In this document: positions 15,014 through 23,360 of the stretch, piece by piece
How positions within the stretch are numbered: position 1 is the stretch's first letter
How the letters are laid out: each line of letters starts with the position of its first letter
Notes under the pieces: model-generated
Seen by the model: the letters and a program-made list of their open reading frames with translations, nothing else
Database searches by the model: none
What the model was told of the DNA's origin: nothing
From: JBLHLB01 sp047618505
Lineage (GTDB): Bacteria > Planctomycetota > UBA1135 > GCA-002686595
NCBI GenBank assembly: GCA_047618505.1
Contig: JBLHLB010000017.1
Coordinates: 1-29,863 of the forward strand
Reading direction: 5' to 3'
Length of the DNA: 29,863 nt
Program-made: the position numbers and the translations under genes

Positions 15014-15694
15014 CTAACGCCCCTCTTCCGAAGCGAGGTAGCGCATGCGCGCCAGGAGTCGACCGACGTGAGCCGGCTCGTCCTGGTTGTACCAACCTCG
15101 GCGAATCCCCATCGCATCAACTGCGACCAGGCGAGTGTCGTGGGTCACCGCTAGGCCCGCCTCGATTGTTTCGCCCTCGAGGCGATCCACCGCCATCCAG
15201 AATCCGTCGCGCACGAGGGAGTGAACGCTGCCCTGGTCCCCGGTTAGAAACAACCATCGCTCGGGATCCGCTTCCCAGGAAGCGGCGTAGCTCGACAGAA
15301 CATCGGCAGAGTCATGGTCCGGATCCACGCTGATCGAGACCAACACCACATCGGTGTCATTCAGCTGCCGCTGCAACTCCGCCATGCGCTTGGATATCGC
15401 AGGGCAGGGCCCGGTGCAGCGCGAGAAGATCGCAGCCATGACCCAGGGTCGTCCTGCCAAGTCCTCGCGTGTGACGGTCCGGCCAAGCTGATCCACAAGG
15501 GAGAAAGCCGGCACTGGCCCGAACTCCTGGGGGCTATCCGCCTCGGCCGCGATCTCAACACCGTCACTTCCGCTGGTCGCAATCACGGGGACCGCGGGCG
15601 AGCAGCCACTAAGCGCCAAGGCCCCCCAGCTGATCACCAGAGTGATCAACAGGAGGGTCTTGACGATTCCCGAAGGAGAGCGAAGTGTTTTCAC
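15014..15694 (-). CDS. Sco/SenC family copper chaperone lipoprotein
   Basis: 226 residues from a GTG at 15694. The lipobox LALSGC makes Cys31 the lipidated N-terminus, tethering a thioredoxin-fold domain to the membrane. The copper ligands are Cys93 and Cys97 (FSRCTGPCP) and His185 (AVTHDTRLVAVD), all present. Sco proteins carry Cu(I) to, or reduce the cysteines of, the CuA site in CoxB. Encoded 17 nt after the oxidase subunit IV gene, within the operon that also encodes the target CoxB. Confidence 0.95.
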   Translation of the reverse strand: MKTLRSPSGIVKTLLLITLVISWGALALSGCSPAVPVIATSGSDGVEIAAEADSPQEFGPVPAFSLVDQLGRTVTREDLAGRPWVMAAIFSRCTGPCPAISKRMAELQRQLNDTDVVLVSISVDPDHDSADVLSSYAASWEADPERWLFLTGDQGSVHSLVRDGFWMAVDRLEGETIEAGLAVTHDTRLVAVDAMGIRRGWYNQDEPAHVGRLLARMRYLASEEGR

Positions 15695-15711
15695 TGGAGC
15701 GCAGGGTCGAG

Positions 15712-16164
15712 CTAGTGCTCGCCCCCACCCTCTTCGTCGCCCTCTTCGTCGGAAGACTCATCCGCAGGCGCGTGGGCACCGTCGCCGTGGTCGGGCTGCC
15801 ACCACATGTCGTCGCGCACGACTCCAGTCTCGGCGTCCACCATGGCACCGAGGGGGTGCACTAGGTTGTTGGTCGAGCCATGGTTGGCCACGTCCGGAAG
15901 GACATAACCGAAGAGCACACAAATCAAGAATGGCGTCGGGATCAGAAGCGACCAAATCACCCAACCCTCAAACTTGAGGTGCATGAAGTAGGTCGCGATC
16001 AGAACGCCTTTGTAGGCGGCCATCAGGATCAGCCCGCCCCACAGGACCCACTTGGGGGCGTGCATAACGGGTCCAAATAGGTAACCCCAACCCACCTCGA
16101 GCGCCGTGGCAGCGAAGAGGTAAATGAAGATCTTGTCGCAGTTGAAATGCTTGTCGCCAGACAT
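15712..16164 (-). CDS. ctaF: Cytochrome c oxidase subunit IV (CoxD/CtaF type)
   Basis: 150 residues from the ATG at 16164, with AGGGGA 7 nt upstream; the reading to 16287 would run through the CoxC end and is rejected. Three hydrophobic segments (IFIYLFAATALEVGWGYLF, WVLWGGLILMAAYKGVLIATYFMHL, WSLLIPTPFLICVLFGYVL) match the small bacterial subunit IV, including the K-x-x-L-I-A-x-Y-F-M-H-L block. After these comes an unusual ~45-residue hydrophilic tail rich in Asp, Glu and His. The gene starts 13 nt after the CoxC stop. Confidence 0.85.
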   Translation of the reverse strand: MSGDKHFNCDKIFIYLFAATALEVGWGYLFGPVMHAPKWVLWGGLILMAAYKGVLIATYFMHLKFEGWVIWSLLIPTPFLICVLFGYVLPDVANHGSTNNLVHPLGAMVDAETGVVRDDMWWQPDHGDGAHAPADESSDEEGDEEGGGEH

Positions 16165-16177
16165 CTTCGAATCCCCT

Positions 16178-16807
16178 CTAGAAGAGATAGATGATCGTGA
16201 ACAGAAGGACCCAGACCAGGTCCACGAAGTGCCAGTAGAGACCAGCAAGCTCGAGCCCGAGGAAGTTCTGCGGCGCATACTTGCCACGGAAGGCCCCGAC
16301 CCAAGCGCAGATCAACCAAATCACGCCCACGATCACGTGGAAGCCGTGGAATCCGGTCGTCAGGTAGAAAGTACCCCAGAAGATATCCGTCCCGGGCAAG
16401 GCGCCTTCCTGGATGAGCACGGCGTACTCGTACATCTGAATGGCGACAAAGAAAATGCCGCCCAGGATCGTGAAGCCGAGCCACATGAGCAATCCGCCCT
16501 TGTCACCCTTCTCCGCCGCGAAGAGCGCCTTCACCATCATCCACGAGCTAGTAATTAGCACGAAGGTGTTGAAGGCGGTCAAGTTGACGGCCAAGCGCTC
16601 CGCCGGATCCGGCCAAGAGTTCGAGGCGGAACGGAGCACGATGTAGGCGCCGATCAACCCGGTGAAGAACATCACCTCGGTGGCGAGGAAGAGCCAGATG
16701 GCAAACTTCCCTCGCTCAACGGGGGGGCCCGAGTCGTAGTCGTAGACCGGGTGGTGATGCCCGGGGGCATCAACAGCGGGGTCGTAGTTGGCAATCGCTT
16801 CGCTCAT
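16178..16807 (-). CDS. ctaE: Cytochrome c oxidase subunit III
   Basis: 209 residues from the ATG at 16807 (MSEAIANYDP); the frame is open further upstream, into ctaB, but that is not coding for this gene. Hallmarks are AIWLFLATEVMFFTGLIGAYIV, TFYLTTGFHGFHVIVGVIW and GLELAGLYWHFVDLVWVLLF, the conserved helices of subunit III. It stabilises the D-pathway side of subunit I. The N-terminus carries a short His cluster (GHHHP). It follows ctaB after 38 nt and precedes ctaF by 13 nt. Confidence 0.95.
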   Translation of the reverse strand: MSEAIANYDPAVDAPGHHHPVYDYDSGPPVERGKFAIWLFLATEVMFFTGLIGAYIVLRSASNSWPDPAERLAVNLTAFNTFVLITSSWMMVKALFAAEKGDKGGLLMWLGFTILGGIFFVAIQMYEYAVLIQEGALPGTDIFWGTFYLTTGFHGFHVIVGVIWLICAWVGAFRGKYAPQNFLGLELAGLYWHFVDLVWVLLFTIIYLF

Positions 16808-16845
16808 GGCGAGTGGAGCTGGTACGGCGGTTAGGGAGTGCGCTT

Positions 16846-17781
16846 CTAGTGGGGAAGCGCGTTGAGAAGAGCCTGATCCACCAGTGCCGCTGTAAGAAGC
16901 AACGGCAGGTAGACCAAGGAAGAGAACAGTGTTGCCCTCGCCGTGCGCACCGTTTCGGAGCGCGCAAAGGTGGCGGAGCAGAAGACGTAAACGAGCCCCG
17001 AGAGCAGGGCCGGAATCGTAAAGACCAGAGAGGCCTCCCCGCGCACCATCGGCAGCAGGGCAAGGGGCAGTAGCACGAGGGAGTGCAGCAGGGCTTGACG
17101 ACCTGCGAGCCCCTCGGCGTTCGGCAGGGCAGGCAACATGAGCATGCCCGCGGCGGCGTAGTCCTTGCGATACAACCAGGCGATGGCCAGGAAGTGAGGG
17201 AATTGCCACACGAACACAAAGGCGAAGAGCATCCAGCCCCAGCTGCCAGGCGCACCGGCGATCGCGATATAGCCGAGCAACGGAGGCATGGCCCCTGGAA
17301 TAGCTCCGACAGCAGTATTCAAACTGGTGGCGCGCTTCAGGGGTGTATAGATCAGCACGTAAAGCAGCAGCGTCGCCAAGGACAGGATGGCAACGAGTAG
17401 CCCGAACCAAACGGCCAATCCGACCGTGCCGCCGACAGCGAGAATGCCGCCAAAGAGCACCGCGTCCAGGGTCGATAAGCGGCCGGCCGGAAGGGGCCGA
17501 TTGCGCGTGCGGTCCATGAGGGCGTCGAGGTCGCGCTCGAGCCACTGGTTGAATACGCAGGAAGCCGATGCCACGGCACCCACGAGCAGGGCCGCGGCAA
17601 GGGAACGCCCGATGTCAACCTCTGTGCCACCGGCCAGAAGAGCCCCCGTCAAGGCAGCAAGGATCACGAAGGATCCGATCTTCGGCTTCGTCAGGGTCAG
17701 CAGGTCGCGCGCGAACTGCACGCTTGCGCGCGCCACCTTCGGGGACGCCTGCAGCGCACTACCGTAGAGTTCCGGCTTCAC
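16846..17781 (-). CDS. ctaB: Protoheme IX farnesyltransferase (heme O synthase)
   Basis: 311 residues starting at a GTG (17781) that overlaps the ctaA stop as GTGA, indicating coupled translation. UbiA-family membrane prenyltransferase with the Mg/prenyl-diphosphate motif N78QWLERDLDALMDRT (Asp84, Asp90) and the second loop YTPLKRATSLNT; WQFPHFLAIAWLYRKDY is typical of CtaB/Cox10. About nine hydrophobic helices. It adds the farnesyl group to heme B, making heme O for CtaA. Confidence 0.96.
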   Translation of the reverse strand: MKPELYGSALQASPKVARASVQFARDLLTLTKPKIGSFVILAALTGALLAGGTEVDIGRSLAAALLVGAVASASCVFNQWLERDLDALMDRTRNRPLPAGRLSTLDAVLFGGILAVGGTVGLAVWFGLLVAILSLATLLLYVLIYTPLKRATSLNTAVGAIPGAMPPLLGYIAIAGAPGSWGWMLFAFVFVWQFPHFLAIAWLYRKDYAAAGMLMLPALPNAEGLAGRQALLHSLVLLPLALLPMVRGEASLVFTIPALLSGLVYVFCSATFARSETVRTARATLFSSLVYLPLLLTAALVDQALLNALPH

Positions 17782-18800
17782 GCGTTACCCCCCACAGGTG
17801 CCGGGGCAGCACCCTTGTCATTGCGGGTGACTTCCCGGATGACTCTGCGGGGCGCGAGCTTGGAGGACCACATGGCAGAGGCAACGACCTGCGCCAAGAG
17901 CAACCCGCCGACAAGCACATGGAGAACAGACAGGGCCCACTCGAGGGGAGCCAATGAACCGGGGCGATACCCCATCCAGGCCATCAAGCCCAGGAGGATC
18001 TGAAGACCGAGCAGCATGTGGATGCGCTGCGCCTGTCGAGCCAGGTGTTCACCGGCGCCGTTCACCGTGGAGGCTTCCTTCAGCTTGCGACAGAGCAAGA
18101 GCAGCACGCCGAAGACGATCAGGGCCACGAACAGGTGTACGTAGAGCAGTCCGACAGCCTCGGGGTTGTCGTCCGGTCGAAGGGCGTGGCGATAGGCCGC
18201 GCCGAAGACGATCTGAAGGTAGGTAACGACGACCGCTGTCATGGCCAAACCGCGAGGCGTTACGCCCTGCTCTTTGCCGTCTCCCCCATTGTCAGCATTG
18301 CTATTGCGCCAACGCGCCGACAGCACGAGGGCTGCTACGAATAGCATCGCCAAGACCGCCTGGGCCAGGGCGCCATGCAGAAAGGCCAGGTCGTCGCTGA
18401 AGAGTTCCACGCGCTGACCGCCGATTACGCCCTGGACGATGACCGCCAGGAGCGCTGTCGTTGCGAGCACTGCCGAGGACTTCGTTTGCGCACCTCGCTT
18501 GGAAGCCAACCAAGCCATCACGCAGGAGCCCACGGCGAAGAGTCCGACGATCGTGCCGAAAATGCGATGCACGTGTTCGACGAAGCGATGCGTATCACCG
18601 ATCCAGGTATCGATCGGAAGGAACAACATGAAGTGTCCCTCCGCCACCAACCAACCCTCCACCGCGAGCCCCGCGCCGAGGGTCGTTACCGAGCCCCCGA
18701 AGATCACAAGGGGGATCGCAAACAACGCCGCGCAAAGCGCCAGGCCATAGGCCCAACGCCCCCGAGAGGTGTCGTTTGTGAGTGTGGAGGAGGTAGTCAC
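17778..18800 (-). CDS. ctaA: Heme A synthase (COX15/CtaA family)
   Basis: 340 residues from a GTG at 18800, eight predicted helices. Conserved heme-ligating and catalytic residues are visible: Glu75 and His78 (FVEHVHR), His142 (FLHGALAQ), His222 (YVHLFVAL) and His294 (VLHVLVGG). It oxidises the C8 methyl of heme O to the formyl of heme A. Length and the internal duplication of four-helix units match the longer, two-half form. Located 30 nt after ctaD and overlapping ctaB, so heme O and heme A synthesis are co-expressed with the oxidase. Confidence 0.93.
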   Translation of the reverse strand: MTTSSTLTNDTSRGRWAYGLALCAALFAIPLVIFGGSVTTLGAGLAVEGWLVAEGHFMLFLPIDTWIGDTHRFVEHVHRIFGTIVGLFAVGSCVMAWLASKRGAQTKSSAVLATTALLAVIVQGVIGGQRVELFSDDLAFLHGALAQAVLAMLFVAALVLSARWRNSNADNGGDGKEQGVTPRGLAMTAVVVTYLQIVFGAAYRHALRPDDNPEAVGLLYVHLFVALIVFGVLLLLCRKLKEASTVNGAGEHLARQAQRIHMLLGLQILLGLMAWMGYRPGSLAPLEWALSVLHVLVGGLLLAQVVASAMWSSKLAPRRVIREVTRNDKGAAPAPVGGNA

Positions 18801-18830
18801 TTCGCTAATTCCAAACGCCAGCGGCGCCGA

Positions 18831-20639
18831 TCAGGTGTTGACGGGAACAGCCTGGGGCAGGTTGTCCTCGTCTGTCTCCGGGGAGCCGTATTCGTAGGCA
18901 CCGCGCACCACCTCGATCTGACGATCGAAGTTGCCATGGCCGGGAGGCGAGGGAGTATCCCATTCGACACTGTTGGCCTTCCAGGGGTTACGGCCGACGC
19001 GCTTGCCCCAGAAGAGGCTGTGGAAGAGGTTGAAGACAAAGAACACCTGCCAGGCGAGCAGCAGGAACGCGCTGATCGAGATGAACTGGTTGATCGGCTG
19101 CAGGTGCGCGTAGGTCTCGTAGGCGTAGGGGTCCGCCGTCCGACGCATCAGGCCGGCCACGCCGAGCTGGTGCATCATGTAGAAGACGCAGTTCGTGAAG
19201 ATGAACGTGCCGAAGAAGTGAATCCTTCCCAGGGTCTCGTTCATCATCCGGCCGAACATCTTCGGGAACCAGTGGTGGATCGAGGCAAGGATCGCGAAGA
19301 CCGAGCCAGCGAACACCACGTAGTGGAAGTGCGCCACGATGATGTAGGTGTCGTGGATATAGATGTCTACTGGCGTCGAAGCCATCCAGATGCCCGACAG
19401 TCCACCGATAATGAACATGGCCACGAAGGCCATGGCAAAGAGCATCGCCGTCGTCAATCGAATGCGACTCCCCCAGAGGGTGCCCAGCCAGTTGAAGACC
19501 TTAATGGCCGAGGGCAGCGCGATCATGATCGTCGCGCTCATGAAGACCATGCCCACGCTCGGATTCATCCCCGACATGAACATGTGGTGGCCCCACACGA
19601 TGAAGCCCAGGCCGGCGATTGAGCTCAAGGAGTAAACCATGGGCTTGTAGCCGAAGATCGGCTTGCGGGCGTGGCAGGAGATGATGTCCGACACGAAGCC
19701 CATGGCCGGCAGAACCATGATGTACACGGCCGGGTGGCTGTAGAACCAGAAGAGGTGCTGCCACAGAAGCGGGTGTCCACCGGCGCTGCCCGCGGCGGCC
19801 TCCTGGCTAAACCCGTTGATGGTCACATCAGCCGGGGTGAAGAAGCCTGAGTTGAAGATGCGGTCGAAGAGCTGCATGAAGCCCGCGGCCGTCAGGACCG
19901 GCAGGGCGAAGAGCTGCAACAGAGCCGAGATCAAAAGACCCCAGATCGACAGGGGCATGCGGAAGTAGGTCATCCCCGGCGCACGCATCTTGATGATCGT
20001 GGTCACGTAATTGATCGCGCCCATCATCGAACTGACGCCCGAGAAGGTCAGTGCTAGGAGCCAAAAGGTCTGCCCAGACATCGAGCCTGGAGCCGCAGCT
20101 TCAATCGTCGAGAGGGGTGGATAGGCGGTCCAGCCAGATGCCGGTCCCCCACCTTCAGCGCCGAAGGCAAGACCCGCGAGGATCATGCCCGGGATCATGA
20201 ACCAGTACCCGAGCATGTTCAGCTTGGGGAAGGCCATATCCGGGGCGCCGATCATCAATGGGATCATGAAGTTCCCAAAGGCTCCCGTGAGCAATGGGAT
20301 GATCACGAAGAAGACCATCACCGTGCCATGCATCGTAAAGAGCATGGTGTAGCCCTCGGGCGAAGCAACGCCGCCCGTGGCCGGGAACAGGACCCTGCCC
20401 AGGAAGGGCATCTCGGTCCACGGGAAGGCCAGCTGCCAGCGGATGGCCATAGCCAAGAGTCCGCCGATCAGGAGGGTCACAAGGCCCGTGAAAAGGAACT
20501 GGATCCCGATGACCTTGTGATCCACCGAGAAGACGTACTTCCGGAGGAATCCCAGATCCTGGTGATCGTGAGTAATGTGGACCGTCCCGGCCGGAGCAAG
20601 TCCGAGGGGAGGTTGAATGCTGGCTGTGTTGGAGCTCAT
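18831..20639 (-). CDS. ctaD: Cytochrome c oxidase subunit I, A2-type (YSHP motif)
   Basis: 602 residues with twelve helices. It reduces O2 at a heme a3-CuB site and pumps protons. The CuB/crosslink region is Y300-S-H302-P-A-V-Y306: His302 is a CuB ligand and Tyr306 the crosslinked Tyr. The Glu of classical A1 enzymes (GHPEVY) is absent and YS replaces the usual FG-type residues, which is the hallmark of A2 oxidases such as Rhodothermus caa3. Later HDTYIIVAHFHYVV holds the high-spin and low-spin heme His ligands, and HHMFMSG is the CuB histidine pair. It follows ctaC by 16 nt. Confidence 0.96.
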   Translation of the reverse strand: MSSNTASIQPPLGLAPAGTVHITHDHQDLGFLRKYVFSVDHKVIGIQFLFTGLVTLLIGGLLAMAIRWQLAFPWTEMPFLGRVLFPATGGVASPEGYTMLFTMHGTVMVFFVIIPLLTGAFGNFMIPLMIGAPDMAFPKLNMLGYWFMIPGMILAGLAFGAEGGGPASGWTAYPPLSTIEAAAPGSMSGQTFWLLALTFSGVSSMMGAINYVTTIIKMRAPGMTYFRMPLSIWGLLISALLQLFALPVLTAAGFMQLFDRIFNSGFFTPADVTINGFSQEAAAGSAGGHPLLWQHLFWFYSHPAVYIMVLPAMGFVSDIISCHARKPIFGYKPMVYSLSSIAGLGFIVWGHHMFMSGMNPSVGMVFMSATIMIALPSAIKVFNWLGTLWGSRIRLTTAMLFAMAFVAMFIIGGLSGIWMASTPVDIYIHDTYIIVAHFHYVVFAGSVFAILASIHHWFPKMFGRMMNETLGRIHFFGTFIFTNCVFYMMHQLGVAGLMRRTADPYAYETYAHLQPINQFISISAFLLLAWQVFFVFNLFHSLFWGKRVGRNPWKANSVEWDTPSPPGHGNFDRQIEVVRGAYEYGSPETDEDNLPQAVPVNT

Positions 20640-20655
20640 TGGAATTCTCTGATGC

Positions 20656-21537
20656 TCAATCCTCGGCGCCGTTGGAGAAGAGAGCTGCGCGCTTATCGCT
20701 CAGCCAAGTGTCAAATTCTTCGCGGGGCAAGACGTGAATCCGCCCCGACATTTTGTAGTGACCCCATCCGCACAACTCGGCGCAGATCAGGTCATAGGAA
20801 CTCGCGATGGGGTTGCCGTCCGCGTCTTTGTCTAGTTTGTCCGACTTCACCTCGAACCACATGGGGATCGACATGCCGGGCACAGCGTCCTGCTTGAGGC
20901 GGAAGTTAGGCACGAAGAAGCTGTGCAGCACGTCACGCGTGCGCAGACGGAACACGACCTGTACGTCGGCGGGCACGTAGATGTCGAAGGCACTCTCGAC
21001 GCAATCGATGCCGCCAAGGCTGCCCTCCTCATCCGTGTAACGCGCACGCCAATCGAACTGGCTTCCCCAGACTTCCATCAGGGGCCGATCGCGGGTGTAG
21101 GCAGGTGCTTCCACGTCAACATCGCCATCCTCTGCGTGGTCACCGGCATGGCGATCCTCGGGGAAGGCGATCTTCACCTCGTTCCAGGTGCCCATCTGCG
21201 AGAAGCCGACGAAAACCAAGATCATGGCCGGAATGGCCGTCCAGATCATCTCGAGCTTGTGGCTGCCGTGGCTGTAGACCGCCTTATCGTCGCGCTTGGC
21301 GCTGTAGTGGAAGATGAACCAGACAAGGACGACCTCAGTACCGATGAACACGATCGTCACCAGCCAGAGGATGAAAAAGAAGAGGCCGTCGATCGCGTCG
21401 CCCACGGTGGACACGTTCGGGGGGAAACCAAGTCCCCAATCATCGGCTTTGAAGATGGTCCAGACCCCAAGGATCGGGACCAAGAGGAAGAGTGCCGCGA
21501 CGAGAACGCGGAAAAGGAAGTGCTTAAGTGCCTTCAT
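20656..21537 (-). CDS. ctaC: Cytochrome c oxidase subunit II (CuA)
   Basis: 293 residues. There are two N-terminal helices, then a periplasmic cupredoxin domain. The CuA ligands are all present: His205 (LHSFFVP), Cys252 and Cys256 (ICAELCGWGH), His260 and Met263. There is no fused cytochrome c domain, unlike many caa3 enzymes; the diheme cytochrome encoded 20 nt upstream may fill that role. A short acidic/His insert (DRHAGDHAEDGD, about 128-140) precedes the cupredoxin core. Confidence 0.96.
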   Translation of the reverse strand: MKALKHFLFRVLVAALFLLVPILGVWTIFKADDWGLGFPPNVSTVGDAIDGLFFFILWLVTIVFIGTEVVLVWFIFHYSAKRDDKAVYSHGSHKLEMIWTAIPAMILVFVGFSQMGTWNEVKIAFPEDRHAGDHAEDGDVDVEAPAYTRDRPLMEVWGSQFDWRARYTDEEGSLGGIDCVESAFDIYVPADVQVVFRLRTRDVLHSFFVPNFRLKQDAVPGMSIPMWFEVKSDKLDKDADGNPIASSYDLICAELCGWGHYKMSGRIHVLPREEFDTWLSDKRAALFSNGAED

Positions 21538-21557
21538 GGTATTTCAGAGCCCGAGGG

Positions 21558-23030
21558 CTAGTGGCCCCCTTCGTCGTGATCGTCGGACTCGTCGTGGTCG
21601 TCGGACCCTTCGTGCTCCGCTTCATCGCCGTGGCCAGCGTCAGCGTCCCTGTGGTTCTCAGGTCGCTCGTTGCGATTCGTCAAGGACGGCAGAGCACGAA
21701 CGTAGGCCACAAGGTCCCAGAGGTCGCCTTCTCCGATGCGACGCTTTGACCCATCCGCTTCGGTGATTTGCATGTCGAAGTGCGCGGGCATCGGTGTGCC
21801 GTTGATGCCTGCGTACATGCGACGGTAGAGGTCGATCGGGCGACGGCCGAAGCGATAAATGCCACGGGTCAAGTCCCGGGGCTTAATCTCGTTCCCCCAG
21901 TCGTCCTTGGCGTACTCCTTGTCAATCATGCCAGTCTCCCAGGAGGAGACTCCGTCTCCGCGACCCTGGGCACCATGGCAACTGATGCAGTTGGCGCCAG
22001 TCTCGCTCATGAAGAGTGTGCGCCCGCGCTCGATGGACTCGGGCGTCATCTCGGGAACATCGCCATCAATGACGATGAGCTCATTGGCTCCCTCGCGCCA
22101 CTTGCCGACGACCAGGTCGTACATCTCGAGCACGTTGTCGAGGCTGAAACCGCGCTCATAGTCGAAGTCCGTGGAGGCCAGGATCTCGGTCTCACCGCGG
22201 ATTGCCAGGAGGCGTGCGTAGTCCGCCAGACCTGCGAGCATCGATTTAGGGAAGCGCTTGAACGACGGCATCGCGGTCGTGTAGATGCCCTCCTCCAGGA
22301 TGCGCATCAGGTCCTCGTGCCGCGGCTTGGCCTTGTTGTTCAGGGCCGTGAACTTGAAGATGCCGGGGCGGTAGTCGCGGGGCAGCGGGTTCAAGTAGGG
22401 CGCGGTCGAACCATCACCGCCGCCGGAAGCACCGTGGCAGTGGTAGCACTGCTGGCGGTAGGTCTCCGCCGTGGTAGCCAGGTCCGGGTAGTAATTGATG
22501 AAGAGGTCCTGGGCATCGCTGAGCCAGGTGTACTCGACACCATCCTCCTCGAACGTGACCCACTCCATGTCCCCATCCGGGCCATCCTCATCAAAGAGGT
22601 ACTCGTAGTGATTCTGCCATTGAACCTTGAGGTCCAGGGCGTAGCGCGGCACCTCAACTTCATTGGGAAGGGCTTGTTCGAGCTCCAGGAAGGCCAACTG
22701 ATCCGCGAAGTACTCGCGGTTCTGGGCCTCGAGGTCGTCGAGAAACTCATCACTGGCCCCATCCAGGGTCCAGGTGCCCGGGAAGAACTCGTCGTCCGCC
22801 CAGTCTTCCGTGGCGTAGAACGCGGGGGCCTCGGGCGTACCGAAGAGCATGCGCAGGGCACCATCGAGCTGGGCCTGTGCCGAAGCATCAGCCTCCAGGT
22901 CCTCGTTCAGTGCCAGGGCATCCTCGTTCAGGGTGTAAACAAGCTTCGGAGTATCAGGTTCGAGCTTGCAGCCAGAGACGAGCGATGTGGCGACCGCGGT
23001 CAGGGCAATCGCCGAGCAAAAACGGCTCAT
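21558..23030 (-). CDS. Diheme cytochrome c lipoprotein
   Basis: 490 residues from the ATG at 23030. A lipobox TSLVSGC makes Cys21 the lipidated residue, so the reading upstream to 23282 is rejected. Two class-I type c-heme sites occur: CYHCH (195-199) with likely axial Met254 (TTAMPSF), and CISCH (348-352) with likely Met414 (TPMPAHF). The region between residues 22 and 190 is acidic and unrecognised. The C-terminus (about 460-490) is a His/Asp/Glu tail. As first gene of the oxidase operon it is the likely electron donor to CuA. It could instead be part of a larger complex. Confidence 0.9.
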   Translation of the reverse strand: MSRFCSAIALTAVATSLVSGCKLEPDTPKLVYTLNEDALALNEDLEADASAQAQLDGALRMLFGTPEAPAFYATEDWADDEFFPGTWTLDGASDEFLDDLEAQNREYFADQLAFLELEQALPNEVEVPRYALDLKVQWQNHYEYLFDEDGPDGDMEWVTFEEDGVEYTWLSDAQDLFINYYPDLATTAETYRQQCYHCHGASGGGDGSTAPYLNPLPRDYRPGIFKFTALNNKAKPRHEDLMRILEEGIYTTAMPSFKRFPKSMLAGLADYARLLAIRGETEILASTDFDYERGFSLDNVLEMYDLVVGKWREGANELIVIDGDVPEMTPESIERGRTLFMSETGANCISCHGAQGRGDGVSSWETGMIDKEYAKDDWGNEIKPRDLTRGIYRFGRRPIDLYRRMYAGINGTPMPAHFDMQITEADGSKRRIGEGDLWDLVAYVRALPSLTNRNERPENHRDADAGHGDEAEHEGSDDHDESDDHDEGGH

Positions 23031-23360
23031 CGAAATGCGGTGGGGCAAAAGACTCAGGGGATGGATCGGAGGGGCGCCGCGCGCCCTTCCGTTGGACTCT
23101 TGGGGGGTGCTCCGGATTGAGCCCAAGAATGGGCCCAAGAATGGGCTCAGATCATCACGGGTCGGCGGACAATAGGCCTCGAGCCTGCGCATTACGCAGG
23201 CATCAAGACCACTCCGCTTACCCTGCACTTCACCGGCCGAAGCATAGAGGCGTGCGAGAAGTGTGCCGACGCGCCCCCCCAAGTCAAGGCCAGCCCGGCC
23301 TCTGGGCTCAGAGAACAGGAGTCCTAAAGTAAGAGGAGGATCCAGAGAGTAATACCGGAC
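23031..23360. other. Leader region of the oxidase operon
   Basis: 330 bp between the small membrane-protein gene and the cytochrome c gene, all on the minus strand. The promoter of the operon is expected here. The clearest element is a perfect tandem 12-bp repeat CCCAAGAATGGG (23122-23145) nested in an outer dyad GAGCCCA...TGGGCTC (23119-23148). No RNA gene or confident -35/-10 boxes were seen. The open frame across it has no protein family features. Confidence 0.5.
23119..23148. promoter_or_regulatory. Dyad with 12-bp direct repeats, possible operator
   Basis: Arms GAGCCCA and TGGGCTC flank a central GGGCCC at the exact symmetry centre; the same stretch also reads as two perfect 12-bp tandem repeats. 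It lies 89-118 nt before the cytochrome c start codon, a suitable place for a regulator site. No known regulator motif was recognised. Confidence 0.35.

Noticed and set aside
16165..16287. Longer starts for CoxD (to 16287) and CoxC (to 17545)
   Set aside because: They read through neighbouring genes in another frame. The chosen starts give family-typical N-termini.
23031..23282. 84-residue N-terminal extension of the diheme cytochrome
   Set aside because: The ATG at 23030 directly precedes a proper lipoprotein signal peptide. The upstream stretch contains the repeat/dyad and has no protein features.
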